Of a stretch of DNA of 43,974 nucleotides, positions 16,617 to 24,458 are shown in pieces. The position numbers and the translations under genes are program-made. How positions within the stretch are numbered: the stretch's first letter is position 1; each line of letters begins with the position of its first letter. The notes beneath the pieces were generated by a model. That model was not told the DNA's origin. It searched no databases and saw nothing but the letters and a program-made list of their open reading frames with translations. Source of the DNA: a virus; the IMG/VR virus record IMGVR_UViG_3300027898_000017, positions 1 to 43,974 of that record; one strand, given 5' to 3'.

Positions 16617-17473
16617 TTTGATTTGTTCCTATCTAGAATAGCTTGCAATTTAGAAGTAGATTGCGAGATTTGTTGCGGTGCAGATGATTGAGTTGATGGT
16701 GCTCGAAACAAAGTTATGAGAGGTGAGTCAGTAATGCTTTCCAAACTGATACCAGTGCGAGATCCAGTATTGAGATTAGAAGCAGATGTAGTACTAGAAT
16801 AAAAATTGTGCTTTTTGTTTTTAACCTCTGCATAAACCACGTGATCGAAATACTTAGCAGTATTGCGAGAAAAAGCGCGAGTACCAGCGACTGGAACAAG
16901 TTTAATTTTTCCATCTTCTAGCTCCGCTTCTGTTTCATGGGAGATACATACAACATTATATGGTGCTTGCTGAATGTGAGATAGAAATATTTCCATTAGC
17001 TTTCCGAGATTTGCCCAATCGGAATACTCAAGTTTGTAATCATCTGGTTGACCTTTGGTTATGTGAGCAATCGCAGAGTTAGTAAGTTGAGTTAACGAAT
17101 CGAATACAACCACTGTATCTTCTCCGAGAGAATTGAGTTCGACTTTTGTAAAGCTGTTGCCATCTTTCTTACATATGGGGCATCCCACTTTTCCATGATT
17201 GTCGCATATGTCAACTGCGGTTCCCTTGATAACTTTAAGGCAAGTCTCAATCGCAACTGGGAATGATTTAGTGTCTGGGATGGATATGATTTCGATTCGT
17301 TCTTTCCATTCTTCGGGGAATTTAAGCAGCGTGGTATATCCATTTTCAAGATCGAACCAAATAAGTTTTTTAAATTCTGACAATTTACCTGCGAGTTCCG
17401 ACTTACCTGTTTTAGGTGGGCCATAGATTAGAACACGATGAGTAGAAGATACAGCTTTTTGTGTGAGTTTCAT
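16613..17473 (-). CDS. Sak4-like RecA-fold ATPase (single-strand annealing)
   Basis: 286 residues. P-loop GPPKTGKS (18-25), WFDLENGYTTL (39-49) and Walker B VVVFDS (121-126) match the AAA_24/Sak4 group of short RecA-like recombinases that load on SSB-coated DNA. Between them sits a C90-x2-H93-x4-C98-x2-C101 knuckle, a possible zinc site seen in some phage homologues. The C-terminal 45 residues are Ser/Gln-rich and probably flexible. Neighbours fit recombination: a Cas4/RecB-like nuclease upstream and a likely SSB downstream. Confidence 0.85.
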   Translation of the reverse strand: MKLTQKAVSSTHRVLIYGPPKTGKSELAGKLSEFKKLIWFDLENGYTTLLKFPEEWKERIEIISIPDTKSFPVAIETCLKVIKGTAVDICDNHGKVGCPICKKDGNSFTKVELNSLGEDTVVVFDSLTQLTNSAIAHITKGQPDDYKLEYSDWANLGKLMEIFLSHIQQAPYNVVCISHETEAELEDGKIKLVPVAGTRAFSRNTAKYFDHVVYAEVKNKKHNFYSSTTSASNLNTGSRTGISLESITDSPLITLFRAPSTQSSAPQQISQSTSKLQAILDRNKSK

Positions 17474-17474
17474 C

Positions 17475-17762
17475 CTATTCTCCTATACAATTGTTAGCAT
17501 TATTTTTGATCCAATTTACAGCTTGTTCGATTGTGAAATTTGGGTAATTTCTAATGTCTTTGTTGCCTGATGCTAACCAAAATTTTCCATCCAAATCTTT
17601 AAATCCTGTTTCAATATCTCTGATGTATCCACTATAACCTGTTAGTCTGTCAAGAACAGTTATTCTACCAACATTCTCTATATTCACAGAGTGGAGAATA
17701 TCATTACCATCGCAGATAATTTCAGTTTTCCATATTAGTTCTGGAACAGTTTCTGGTTTCAT
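17475..17762 (-). CDS. Hypothetical early protein
   Basis: 95 residues, unrecognised. It looks like a small alpha/beta protein: strands (IWKTEIICD, RITVLDRLTG), an aromatic LDGKFWLASGNKD segment and a terminal helix (FTIEQAVNWIKNN). It is coupled to its upstream neighbour by ATGA and to Sak4 by a 1-base gap, hence part of the recombination operon. Confidence 0.6.
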   Translation of the reverse strand: MKPETVPELIWKTEIICDGNDILHSVNIENVGRITVLDRLTGYSGYIRDIETGFKDLDGKFWLASGNKDIRNYPNFTIEQAVNWIKNNANNCIGE

Positions 17763-18043
17763 GATAATTTTGCCTTATTGACTTCGCTTATAAAATAATT
17801 AATACCGTTTATTGCATCTGTAAAAGCACCGTTATTGGAGCCAAAAATCCTCACAACTTCTTCTAGATTTGCTTTAGTGCGATGGAGTTTACCTAATTGT
17901 ACAAATTTCTCAGAGACTGCTATTTGTTTAGCTGAACGTGGTTTTGTAACATCTTCCCAGTCATAATTTTTACCGAAGCCTGCATAATATTCCCTGCGTG
18001 AAAGAGTTAGTAACATTCCAGTCTTTCGATTGCGAATAAGCAT
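17759..18043 (-). CDS. Hypothetical basic early protein
   Basis: 94 residues, no family recognised. The N-terminus is basic (MLIRNRKTGMLLTLSRREYYAG), the rest mainly helical (RSAKQIAVSEKFVQLGKLHRTK, ANLEEVVRIF). The start follows directly after the nuclease stop and the end overlaps the next gene by ATGA. Basic charge and position suggest nucleic-acid contact, but this is inference. Confidence 0.6.
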   Translation of the reverse strand: MLIRNRKTGMLLTLSRREYYAGFGKNYDWEDVTKPRSAKQIAVSEKFVQLGKLHRTKANLEEVVRIFGSNNGAFTDAINGINYFISEVNKAKLS

Positions 18044-19054
18044 TTAAGATACCTTTGATAGTTGTGAGTTTATTAGATCATCTAGCGAGATTGTTATTTC
18101 GTATTTTGAATTTGCTTTGTCTATCTCTAATTGTAGCGTGGGCGATGGTTTGGGCACGAGTCGAGATGTATCCATTTGGCATAGGCCCATATATTTACAT
18201 TCGCGGAAATAAGAGAAACAAGATTCTCCGCGCATCGGATATAGATCATTCTCGTGGTAGAGTTCAATCGTTGAGCAATCAAGAACTAATTCTCTGATCC
18301 ATCGTGCTCGCTGGACATAAGATTTTGTGAATTCGAATTGGTCATATTGGAGAGACTTTGTTCCATAGACAAGATAGATAACGGAGTAGCTGGAAAGCTC
18401 TGGGAAGATAGCATCGAGGACAATAGAATATCCAATTGCTTGAGCTGAGTTCTTGTATGTTGCAGGGTTGAGATTGAGTGCGGAAGAAGTCTTGCATTCA
18501 AGAACGATAACTTTTCCCGTGACGACATGCCTGAGAACTGCGTCAACAAAGCCTCTGTACTTAAACCCACCTGGAAGATTGATGAGAAAGGAAAGTTCGC
18601 AGGCAGGTTTGCCATTATAATATACCAGTTCGTAATCTTGCAAATAGCCTGAGTCACACATTGCACGAAACTTTTGCACTGCGTAAACTGCGGCATCGAA
18701 TGATTTGTTTTGTTTGGGATTATCAGCAAATAGTTCCGGCTTCCAACCAAGAAACATTTGCCAGATAATTTCTTCGTACGATTTACGTTCGAGAGATAGT
18801 TGTATTCCCAATCCTACAACTTGTCCATATGAGAATGTTATGGATTCTTCTTGAGTTTCGCCAGTCTCGCTAATAGAGCCGAGTCTGGAGAGTTCGAGTT
18901 TGCGCGGGCAGGAATGTAATTCGAGGAGACTTGAGTAGGAGAGATTGAGGATTCTTGGGTCGATTGTTCTAATTCCGGTATGTATATCGCTGTTTTCAAT
19001 TTCTCGTACTGTAAGTTGCGATTCACTATTTTCGGTTGTACTGGACAATGACAT
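18044..19054 (-). CDS. Cas4/RecB-like PD-(D/E)XK exonuclease with Fe-S cysteines
   Basis: 336 residues. LSYSSLLELHSCPRKLEL (C49) opens the fold. The active site is GFVDAVL (D171) plus VLECKTSS (E186, K188), followed by the QxxxY motif QAIGYS (Q205). Three more cysteines, C279, C286 and C292 (ESCF, RECKYMGLC), complete the four-Cys iron-sulphur site of Cas4/AddB-type nucleases. It probably resects DNA ends to feed Sak4 annealing. The first 217 bases of the gene are also read in another frame by the 158-residue gene; C49 lies inside that overlap, so the overlap cannot be removed by choosing a later start. Confidence 0.87.
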   Translation of the reverse strand: MSLSSTTENSESQLTVREIENSDIHTGIRTIDPRILNLSYSSLLELHSCPRKLELSRLGSISETGETQEESITFSYGQVVGLGIQLSLERKSYEEIIWQMFLGWKPELFADNPKQNKSFDAAVYAVQKFRAMCDSGYLQDYELVYYNGKPACELSFLINLPGGFKYRGFVDAVLRHVVTGKVIVLECKTSSALNLNPATYKNSAQAIGYSIVLDAIFPELSSYSVIYLVYGTKSLQYDQFEFTKSYVQRARWIRELVLDCSTIELYHENDLYPMRGESCFSYFRECKYMGLCQMDTSRLVPKPSPTLQLEIDKANSKYEITISLDDLINSQLSKVS

Positions 19055-19314
19055 AATATGTACCTAATAATATTTGATTGTTCTTGATCTGTGCAATAAG
19101 TTTCGAGAAGCACAGTAAATCCCCACAGTTTCATATATGAATCGTGGGAATTATCTCGTGGTGGAATTGATAGTGCAGATTCTCTGAGTGTACGATTAGC
19201 GGGTAAGATGTAGGGTGTGCATCCGAGCCAAGCTGATAATTGTCGATATGGAAAATTGGGTTTTGTATAACAACAGAGAATTAAAGTTTCGTGTAAAGTA
19301 AGATCATATGTCAT
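18838..19314 (-). CDS. Hypothetical protein overlapping the nuclease gene
   Basis: 158 residues, unrecognised. The N-terminal 85 residues are compact (LHETLILCCYTKPNFPYRQL, then helices with Cys) and lie in DNA with no other gene, so the gene is needed to explain 19055-19314. The last 72 residues overlap the nuclease start in a different frame and are Ser/Pro-rich, ending in a basic helix (SALLARLAKLKKNP). Its start overlaps the upstream gene by 11 bases. The long overlap is unusual: either real dual coding or a late stop after an old frameshift. Confidence 0.6.
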   Translation of the reverse strand: MTYDLTLHETLILCCYTKPNFPYRQLSAWLGCTPYILPANRTLRESALSIPPRDNSHDSYMKLWGFTVLLETYCTDQEQSNIIRYILCHCPVQPKIVNRNLQYEKLKTAIYIPELEQSTQESSISPTQVSSNYIPARANSNSPDSALLARLAKLKKNP

Positions 19315-19567
19315 CGACAGAGATTTTCTTTAGAGATTTACCTTTTGATCCTGTGAGAATTGATGTTGTGATTGTAGTTTGAGTTTGTTTAGATAGGCCG
19401 GATACAATGATTGAAACTTGTTCTGGGGTCAGGAGAGTTACAATTTCTGGATCTTGTTTGAGATTAGAATGAATTTCTCGCAAGAGAGTTGGCATATTTG
19501 GGAGAGTAGATTGTACTGCATCGTAGAGTTCTTGAATTTTGATTGAGATAATTTCGTGTGGGGTCAT
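19304..19567 (-). CDS. Hypothetical early protein
   Basis: 87 residues, not recognised. Predicted helices (HEIISIKIQELYDAV, PTLLREIHSNL, TPEQVSIIVSGLSKQ) are followed by a Ser/Lys-rich tail ending KKISVDDI. It is linked by ATGA to the gene upstream and by an 11-base overlap to the one downstream. Confidence 0.6.
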   Translation of the reverse strand: MTPHEIISIKIQELYDAVQSTLPNMPTLLREIHSNLKQDPEIVTLLTPEQVSIIVSGLSKQTQTTITTSILTGSKGKSLKKISVDDI

Positions 19568-19815
19568 ATAGAATCCAATGTTATGAGAGGTTTAAGAATG
19601 AGGGTGAATTTAATAACTGATCCTGATCGAGAAGTTCTTAATACTGCTTGCACTGGCGGATAGCGTTCTGTGCATTCTAGTTTATATCCTAAATCCATGT
19701 CTTTTTCCTTAACCGTAGCTTTGATGATTCGCTTATGATAAGCTCTGTGCGTAGATATTTCACAATGACCATTAGCTTTTATCTGTTGCCAGATGGGTTC
19801 ATACTGACGAGTCAT
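19564..19815 (-). CDS. Hypothetical basic early protein
   Basis: 83 residues, family unknown. It has a high share of basic residues and His (THRAYHKRIIKATVKEK) with beta-like ending (SVIKFTLILKPLITL). Gap to the HNH gene is 2 bases, and it overlaps the next by ATGA, so the HNH gene lies inside a coupled gene string. Confidence 0.6.
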   Translation of the reverse strand: MTRQYEPIWQQIKANGHCEISTHRAYHKRIIKATVKEKDMDLGYKLECTERYPPVQAVLRTSRSGSVIKFTLILKPLITLDSI

Positions 19816-19817
19816 AA

Positions 19818-20258
19818 TTAAATCTCATTCAGTACAGCAAATTCGCCTTGAATTTTTAAAGCGTGTTTGTTGTACTCTCTGGCTGCATCTTCAGCAGAGA
19901 CAAATGAACCTAGATGAATAGACACACCGTTAAAAGATATTTGAGCTATCCAACTTGTACCTTTACGAGATACGCCTTTATATCCAGATGTGTTAGATGG
20001 TTTTTTATCACAATTTTGTGTGTTTTGTTTTTTAGTTGTTTCTCGAAGATTGTCTCTTGTATTGTCTAATTTATCTCTGTTCTTATGGTCTACAACTAAA
20101 GCATCAGGTAATATAAGTTTATGCAAACGAATAGGTTTACCAGAAATATTGGTGCGAGGATAACCATTAGCATCTATATAAAATAGATACTTGTGCAAAA
20201 GATAATTATCTTCTGGAGAAACTAAAAAGCTTCTACGAATATTTTTAAAGTAATGCAT
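19818..20258 (-). CDS. HNH homing endonuclease with AP2 domain (second copy)
   Basis: 146 residues from MHYFKNIRR; an earlier in-frame ATG at 20294 is less likely. HNH core: RLHKLILPD, then LVVDHKNRDKLDNTRDNLR. AP2 domain: SGYKGVSRKG, WIAQISFNGVSIHLGSF, EDAAREYNKHAL. Both halves align with the gene at 12511-12963, and the C-termini share FAVLN(I/E)I endings, so the two are clear paralogues. Likely a mobile, self-spreading endonuclease whose target is an empty site in related phages. One of the two repeated dyad elements (20314-20341) lies 56 bases upstream. Confidence 0.88.
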   Translation of the reverse strand: MHYFKNIRRSFLVSPEDNYLLHKYLFYIDANGYPRTNISGKPIRLHKLILPDALVVDHKNRDKLDNTRDNLRETTKKQNTQNCDKKPSNTSGYKGVSRKGTSWIAQISFNGVSIHLGSFVSAEDAAREYNKHALKIQGEFAVLNEI

Positions 20259-20313
20259 ATCACAACACACTGAGAGGGAAATGGAAAGATACAATGTTTT
20301 CTGAAATGCGAAA

Positions 20314-20341
20314 TGAACAGTTTTACATCATGTTCAGGATG
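20314..20341. promoter_or_regulatory. Repeated dyad element, copy 1
   Basis: Plus-strand order: TGAACA, an 11-base centre GTTTTACATCA, TGTTCA, then GGATG. The arms are a perfect 6-bp inverted repeat. The same element recurs at 20573-20600 with an identical centre. It lies upstream of the HNH gene and downstream of the proline-rich gene. It could be an operator, a phage-specific control site or a small RNA hairpin. Confidence 0.6.
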
Positions 20342-20354
20342 ATCTCACCAACTT

Positions 20355-20371
20355 AAAACAGGCAATATGCC
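20355..20371 (-). terminator. Weak terminator-like hairpin after the proline-rich gene
   Basis: On the minus strand GGCATATTGCC (20371-20361) can form a 4-bp stem with loop TAT, followed by TGTTTT. It lies 13 bases after the stop of the 53-residue gene. The stem is short, so this is tentative. Confidence 0.3.
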
Positions 20372-20383
20372 ATCATAGAAAAG

Positions 20384-20545
20384 TTAGGTGGGAGATACAG
20401 GCATATCAGGTTGCATAGTTACACCAACATCAGGCGGCGTAGGAATGTTAGATACAGATACGATTACGGGTTCGGGAGTTACAACTGGCGGAGTGGGTGG
20501 CGGAATGGGTGCAGAATTATCAGAAGGAGTAAGAGTATCAGACAT
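20384..20545 (-). CDS. Small proline-rich protein
   Basis: 53 residues: Met-Ser-Asp-Thr start, then a Pro/Thr/Val-rich chain (PIPPPTPPVVTPEPVIVSV and PTPPDVGV) with no Cys, Lys, Arg or aromatic residue. A good ribosome site, AAAGGA, lies 7 bases upstream of the ATG. It stands alone, with its own structured leader (20546-20710) and flanked by two copies of a dyad element. Net charge is acidic and it is probably disordered. It may be an adaptor or inhibitor peptide that docks on a host protein; no family recognised. The plus-strand frame over the same DNA is a shadow. Confidence 0.65.
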   Translation of the reverse strand: MSDTLTPSDNSAPIPPPTPPVVTPEPVIVSVSNIPTPPDVGVTMQPDMPVSPT

Positions 20546-20572
20546 TTGTTTTCCTTTGAAAGATATAAAAAG

Positions 20573-20600
20573 TGAGTAGTTTTACATCATGCTCAGGATG
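20573..20600. promoter_or_regulatory. Repeated dyad element, copy 2
   Basis: Plus-strand order: TGAGTA, GTTTTACATCA, TGCTCA, GGATG. Compared with copy 1 the fourth arm position changes A to G while its partner changes T to C, keeping the pair; another position becomes a G-T pair. It lies 28 bases upstream of the start of the proline-rich gene. Confidence 0.6.
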
Positions 20601-20604
20601 CCAT

Positions 20605-20710
20605 TTTTTGAGCAGCCTTTATCAGGCCAAGTTTAAGCTCACCCGTGGGGGTTTGTAAGATAGTTACTGAATACCAGACAACTCAACATCGCCGTGTTGT
20701 AACTATCCTA
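20605..20710 (-). other. Structured intergenic leader upstream of the proline-rich gene
   Basis: No gene is seen here. On the minus strand several stems can form: GATAGTTAC with GTAACTATC (9 bp, enclosing CAACA/TGTTG), ACCC-CCAC-GGGT, and TGAGC with GCTCA around GCCT-GATAA-AGGC. The GCTCA segment could instead pair with TGAGC inside the downstream dyad element, so two exclusive folds are possible. No U-run follows, so it is not a simple terminator. It could be a leader RNA or small RNA; not matched to any known riboswitch. Confidence 0.4.
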
Positions 20711-21364
20711 TTACAGGCCCAGATTATCTTCCAGCGATTCTTCCTTAGCTTGAATCAGCTTATCTGCCTTCTTAAACAAGAAGTCGATAATTTCAGAAAA
20801 TTCCGATGCCTTCGGAGAATGTTCTGCGTACATAGACAAACGCAGCTTGAGCTTGGCGATAACATCTTTCTTAGACTTGATCGAAGCAAACTTGCCAGAG
20901 AAGATTTTCGCTGCATTTGCCGATTGTTCTTTCGACGTACCGGATACAGCAGGCATAACTTCGATATAATCGAGAGCAAAATCTTCCCAAGTTTCCTTGG
21001 TAATACCAGAGCGACGATCTTCTTTTTCCAGATTAGCAATTGCATTCCAGTCGCAAGTTGCATAATCAAAGTTTTCAGAAGTAATGCTTTCGTTTTCATT
21101 GATAACATCGCGTGCACGATCAATAACTACGTTAGCAACTGCTTCCAAAAGCAGATCAAGAGATTTTCCACCAGTTTCCAGAATTGCTACGATACCTTCG
21201 ACACTGGGAACAGGAAGTTTATCCAATTCGACAGTGGCTCGTTTCGTTTCAACTCCGGTTTCTTTGTCAGTTACCTTACGGAAACCAAACTTAGCGGACT
21301 TGTAATCAAACTTGTTGTCAAAGTTAACTGCGATTGCGGTGGAGGGAGATTGGGTTTCGGTCAT
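20711..21364 (-). CDS. Putative abundant DNA-binding (SSB-like) early protein
   Basis: 217 residues, Lys/Glu-rich, family not recognised. The N-terminal 100 residues look beta-rich, the rest helical, and the chain ends EESLEDNLGL, an acidic tail with a hydrophobic tip. The gene at 26465-27112 has the same plan and ends VSLDDALGL, so they may be distant paralogues. It has its own strong sigma70-like promoter (21432-21460), standing alone in the operon, which suggests high expression. An SSB-like or DNA-coating role is inferred, not shown; a recombination mediator is another possibility. Confidence 0.5.
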   Translation of the reverse strand: MTETQSPSTAIAVNFDNKFDYKSAKFGFRKVTDKETGVETKRATVELDKLPVPSVEGIVAILETGGKSLDLLLEAVANVVIDRARDVINENESITSENFDYATCDWNAIANLEKEDRRSGITKETWEDFALDYIEVMPAVSGTSKEQSANAAKIFSGKFASIKSKKDVIAKLKLRLSMYAEHSPKASEFSEIIDFLFKKADKLIQAKEESLEDNLGL

Positions 21365-21431
21365 ATAAATTCCAAAAATGAAAGATTAAAGAGAACAATT
21401 TACGCTCGAATTAATTTGGGAGCGAGGTTGA

Positions 21432-21460
21432 AGTATGGCATAACTTAGGGGCTGTGTCAA
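21432..21460 (-). promoter_or_regulatory. Sigma70-like promoter for the 217-residue gene
   Basis: Minus-strand -35 TTGACA (21460-21455, perfect) and -10 CATACT (21437-21432, 4 of 6), spacer 17 bases. It lies in the gap between 21479 and the gene start at 21364. Plus-strand GGGG and CCCC blocks flank the -35 box and could form a small hairpin. Confidence 0.65.
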
Positions 21461-21478
21461 CCCCCATCATTTTTTATC

Positions 21479-21721
21479 TTATCTCGCCCAGACAGGTTTT
21501 GTTAAGATTTGTACTCTTGGCGAACCGTCCAGCTCAGCTTTAACAGTTACTAAATAATCTCCTATTTCTACTGCTATTGATTCTCCATTACGAATTTCCA
21601 AAAACATATGATCTATATCATTATCTATTAGAGCTGGAATCGAAGGTCTTTTAGTACCAGAATATCTACGATTACGGGCCTCTTCAAATGTTTCACGACG
21701 AAAGAAGTTAAGATTTTTCAT
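21479..21721 (-). CDS. Hypothetical early protein
   Basis: 80 residues, unrecognised. The N-terminus is basic and aromatic (NLNFFRRETFEEARNRRYSG), the C-terminal half beta-type (SIAVEIGDYLVTVKAELDG). It is coupled to the SF1 helicase gene by ATGA. It is the last gene before the 114-base gap holding the promoter at 21432-21460. Confidence 0.6.
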   Translation of the reverse strand: MKNLNFFRRETFEEARNRRYSGTKRPSIPALIDNDIDHMFLEIRNGESIAVEIGDYLVTVKAELDGSPRVQILTKPVWAR

Positions 21722-23424
21722 GATTGCATATCTCCTTTATCTAATTTACCTTTGAAATACTCTGCTTTTTCTAGCAAAGTGTTACCTTTGATTCGCTGTG
21801 ATTTGACTGCATTGGTGAATGTATCTGCTTCGCATATTACAAATAATTCTTTCTTGGCGCGAGTAACTGCGGTGTAGAGAAGTTCGCGTTGCATCATAGT
21901 TGCATGAGAATTGTGGAATAGGAGAAATACTTTATCCCATTCAGAACCTTGTGATTTATGAACAGTGAGAGCATATCCGAGAATTAGGGCATTTACTTCT
22001 GCTGCTTTGGTAATTGTCTTTTCTGTGTCAGAATCCATCATTCGCAATTTAATATGATGCGATGATTGAGTTACTCTATCTTCGTCAGAGTCGGATGCGG
22101 ATACTTGGGCGAGAAGGAAATCAATATCTTCGCCGGATTCTGATTCGTTAATTGTTCGATCATGGTTCTTAGGTTCATTATTATGTCCCCAATAATCCAA
22201 ATAGGTTGATTCTCGTTGCGGAGAAACTCCAGTATAAGTTGGGTTGGGATATATATCGAGAATGATTGCATCTTCTCGATCGTATAGCACTTTATCTCCA
22301 ACAGAGAAGTAATGTTTGATAAATCCAGAAACAACTTCCCATGTAACGAGTTCTTTCTTTCTTGCAAGATGGTTGGCAATTGATTTGTTAATTTCAAGTG
22401 TTCCATAAGATTTATTAAATGGTATGAGGATAATGTCATTTTCGGGGTCATATTCACCTCGCTCATATAAAGTATCGAATAGTTTTTCGGAAACTGATAG
22501 GGCTGCTTCTGCTTCTATTTTCTTTTTCCACGGTTTAATTGTTAGATTAGGTACATTCCAATTAGGTAATTCTTCTGGTGAAATTGGTTTACCTGATAGG
22601 ATTCGATGGGCAAGTCGGATGATAGGAGATTCGAGAGCTTGACGATATACTTCAGTTAATTCGATTGTAGGAAGTTCTGAGAGTTTAAATCCGAGAATTG
22701 CGGGCCCGAATACAGGAGGTAACTGTTGAATATCTCCCAGAAATATGATTTGAATGTTTGGATTCTGAATCGAATCTATAACTTCATTGTATAGCGGTGT
22801 ACTAATCATAGATGATTCTTCAAATATGATTGTAGTTATCTCAGATGGCAAAGGATTAGATGCATTACGCATTGGTACGAATCGCATTGATGTTTTCTCA
22901 TTACCATTATCGTCGATTACTGTGAAATATTCGGGGCCATATTCCAGAAGTTTATGGATTGTAATGCAATTGGCTTTCATTGATTCATCCATATTTCGAC
23001 GAATATTATTTGTAGCCCGACGCGTATATGCACAAACTACAATTCCGGGCGCACCATTAGGAAGATGCTTATGATCGTGATTCTGAAGGATACCTGTTTT
23101 AGATGACTGAGTTAGAGATTGTACAGTACCCTTCATGCAAGTTGTTTTACCAGTACCTGCTGCACCGATTAGACAACATGATTTATGCGTAGATGCAAGA
23201 TCAATGAATGATTGTTGTGCACTGTTATATGTAATCGAGTTACCATATTTATCAGTGACTGATGTATTTTCGCGTAATTTTGATGGTGCAGGAGCTAATT
23301 CTGGAGAAAATAGCGGCGATGATTCTTGCGTAGGTTCGGCAATTGGCTGAGATTTTGCAGCTTCTGCTTTTAATCTTGCAGCGGCGATGATTGCTGCAAA
23401 TCGAGATGGTGATATTGTAGACAT
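21718..23424 (-). CDS. SF1B DNA helicase, RecD/Dda-like
   Basis: 568 residues. Motifs in order: Q-like YNSAQQSFI, P-loop GAAGTGKT (87-94), Walker B IIFEESSM, motif III FLGDIQQLPPV, motif V LTVHKSQGSEWDKVFL and motif VI YTAVTRAKKELFVI. This is the full set for a 5'-3' SF1B helicase of the RecD2/Dda/Pif1 type. The first 55 residues are Ala/Pro/Ser-rich and likely flexible. Probable roles are replication restart, strand displacement or recombination. The stop overlaps the gene downstream by ATGA and the start shares a base with the stop of the gene upstream. Confidence 0.92.
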   Translation of the reverse strand: MSTISPSRFAAIIAAARLKAEAAKSQPIAEPTQESSPLFSPELAPAPSKLRENTSVTDKYGNSITYNSAQQSFIDLASTHKSCCLIGAAGTGKTTCMKGTVQSLTQSSKTGILQNHDHKHLPNGAPGIVVCAYTRRATNNIRRNMDESMKANCITIHKLLEYGPEYFTVIDDNGNEKTSMRFVPMRNASNPLPSEITTIIFEESSMISTPLYNEVIDSIQNPNIQIIFLGDIQQLPPVFGPAILGFKLSELPTIELTEVYRQALESPIIRLAHRILSGKPISPEELPNWNVPNLTIKPWKKKIEAEAALSVSEKLFDTLYERGEYDPENDIILIPFNKSYGTLEINKSIANHLARKKELVTWEVVSGFIKHYFSVGDKVLYDREDAIILDIYPNPTYTGVSPQRESTYLDYWGHNNEPKNHDRTINESESGEDIDFLLAQVSASDSDEDRVTQSSHHIKLRMMDSDTEKTITKAAEVNALILGYALTVHKSQGSEWDKVFLLFHNSHATMMQRELLYTAVTRAKKELFVICEADTFTNAVKSQRIKGNTLLEKAEYFKGKLDKGDMQS

Positions 23425-24455
23425 TATATACTTTCAGATTGCGATGAAGATTCAGATGATTGGAGAATTTTGTAATTCGATGCAATATTCCATCTTGCTT
23501 TCGCTTTGATATATTCGATAAGCGATGGATACTGATTGCGTTGCGGTTCGGATGATGGCGCAGTATCTATCATATTTTGTATGTTAGCATCTTCAGCGGA
23601 TTCTGATGGTTTGAGAATACGATAAGATGTGATAGATGATCTAGATAGGTCAACGTCGCCAAGGCCGAGATAATTCTTTTGCATCTCCGCACCTTTGCGT
23701 AAATATCGCATGAGTGCAATTGCATAGATAGAACCATCGCCGACAATGTTATCTTCGCAATGATCTATTAGTTCACGTAAATCATTCTCTGGCACTTGGA
23801 AAATTGATTCGGCTTTCGCACATTTGATAATGATTGATTCCCAATAATCTGCCAATTCTGTTTTAACTCCGCGAATCGTAACATTGAATGTCGGAAAATC
23901 GCCTGCCATTCTCGCCCATGCTGCAAGAATTTTAGGATAATCTTCGATATTTTTATGCGAAGATTTAATTAGTTTTTGTAATCCTGCTTCACGACGTTGC
24001 AATTCTTGATCGTTCGCATGATCTTTTATGTTATCTGCCCAATCATTATAATTCTGAATCCAAAGTTGAATCCAATGATATGAATTTTCGAGATTGCAAG
24101 TATCGGGAGATATTACAAAATGCGGGAGAACGAATGACGGATGTTTGATTATATCTATTTTGCCTACGATATGGATTAATTGTTCCATATTATTTGCAAT
24201 GATAGAATTGGTTTTAGAATGATAAGTTGCAGGCACTCGCCATTCAATTAATCCGGTGCTATGAAGCAAACTCAAATAGGTAAGATATGATTCAGTTGGT
24301 GTAAGTTTGCCCGCTGCCCAAATACCTGCAAGAGATATAAGTTTCTTTTTAGATACATGAAATAATGGATGAGTTACTTCACGCGAAGATATCGCAAAGG
24401 GTAGATGCTCGCAAGCAAATTCGATTGAAGAATATGCGCATATGATTTTAGCCAT
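23424..24455 (-). CDS. Hypothetical early protein beside SF1 helicase
   Basis: 343 residues, no known motif found. Mainly helical, Trp-rich (WRVPATYHS, WIQLWIQNYNDW, WARMAG), with a polar Ser/Gln tail. It starts 3 bases after the upstream stop and its own stop shares a base with the helicase start. By size and place it could be a helicase loader, initiator or primase-associated protein, but no motif supports any one of these. It deserves a structure-based comparison. Confidence 0.7.
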   Translation of the reverse strand: MAKIICAYSSIEFACEHLPFAISSREVTHPLFHVSKKKLISLAGIWAAGKLTPTESYLTYLSLLHSTGLIEWRVPATYHSKTNSIIANNMEQLIHIVGKIDIIKHPSFVLPHFVISPDTCNLENSYHWIQLWIQNYNDWADNIKDHANDQELQRREAGLQKLIKSSHKNIEDYPKILAAWARMAGDFPTFNVTIRGVKTELADYWESIIIKCAKAESIFQVPENDLRELIDHCEDNIVGDGSIYAIALMRYLRKGAEMQKNYLGLGDVDLSRSSITSYRILKPSESAEDANIQNMIDTAPSSEPQRNQYPSLIEYIKAKARWNIASNYKILQSSESSSQSESI

Positions 24456-24458
24456 GGA

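Noticed and set aside
20388-20579. Plus-strand 63-residue Gly/Thr frame
   Set aside because: It is the shadow of the minus-strand proline-rich gene, which has a better ribosome site and sits in the minus operon.
21443-21476. Plus-strand terminator (GGGG, CCCC, then TTTTTT)
   Set aside because: Only four pairs and no plus-strand gene upstream; the same bases form the minus-strand promoter.
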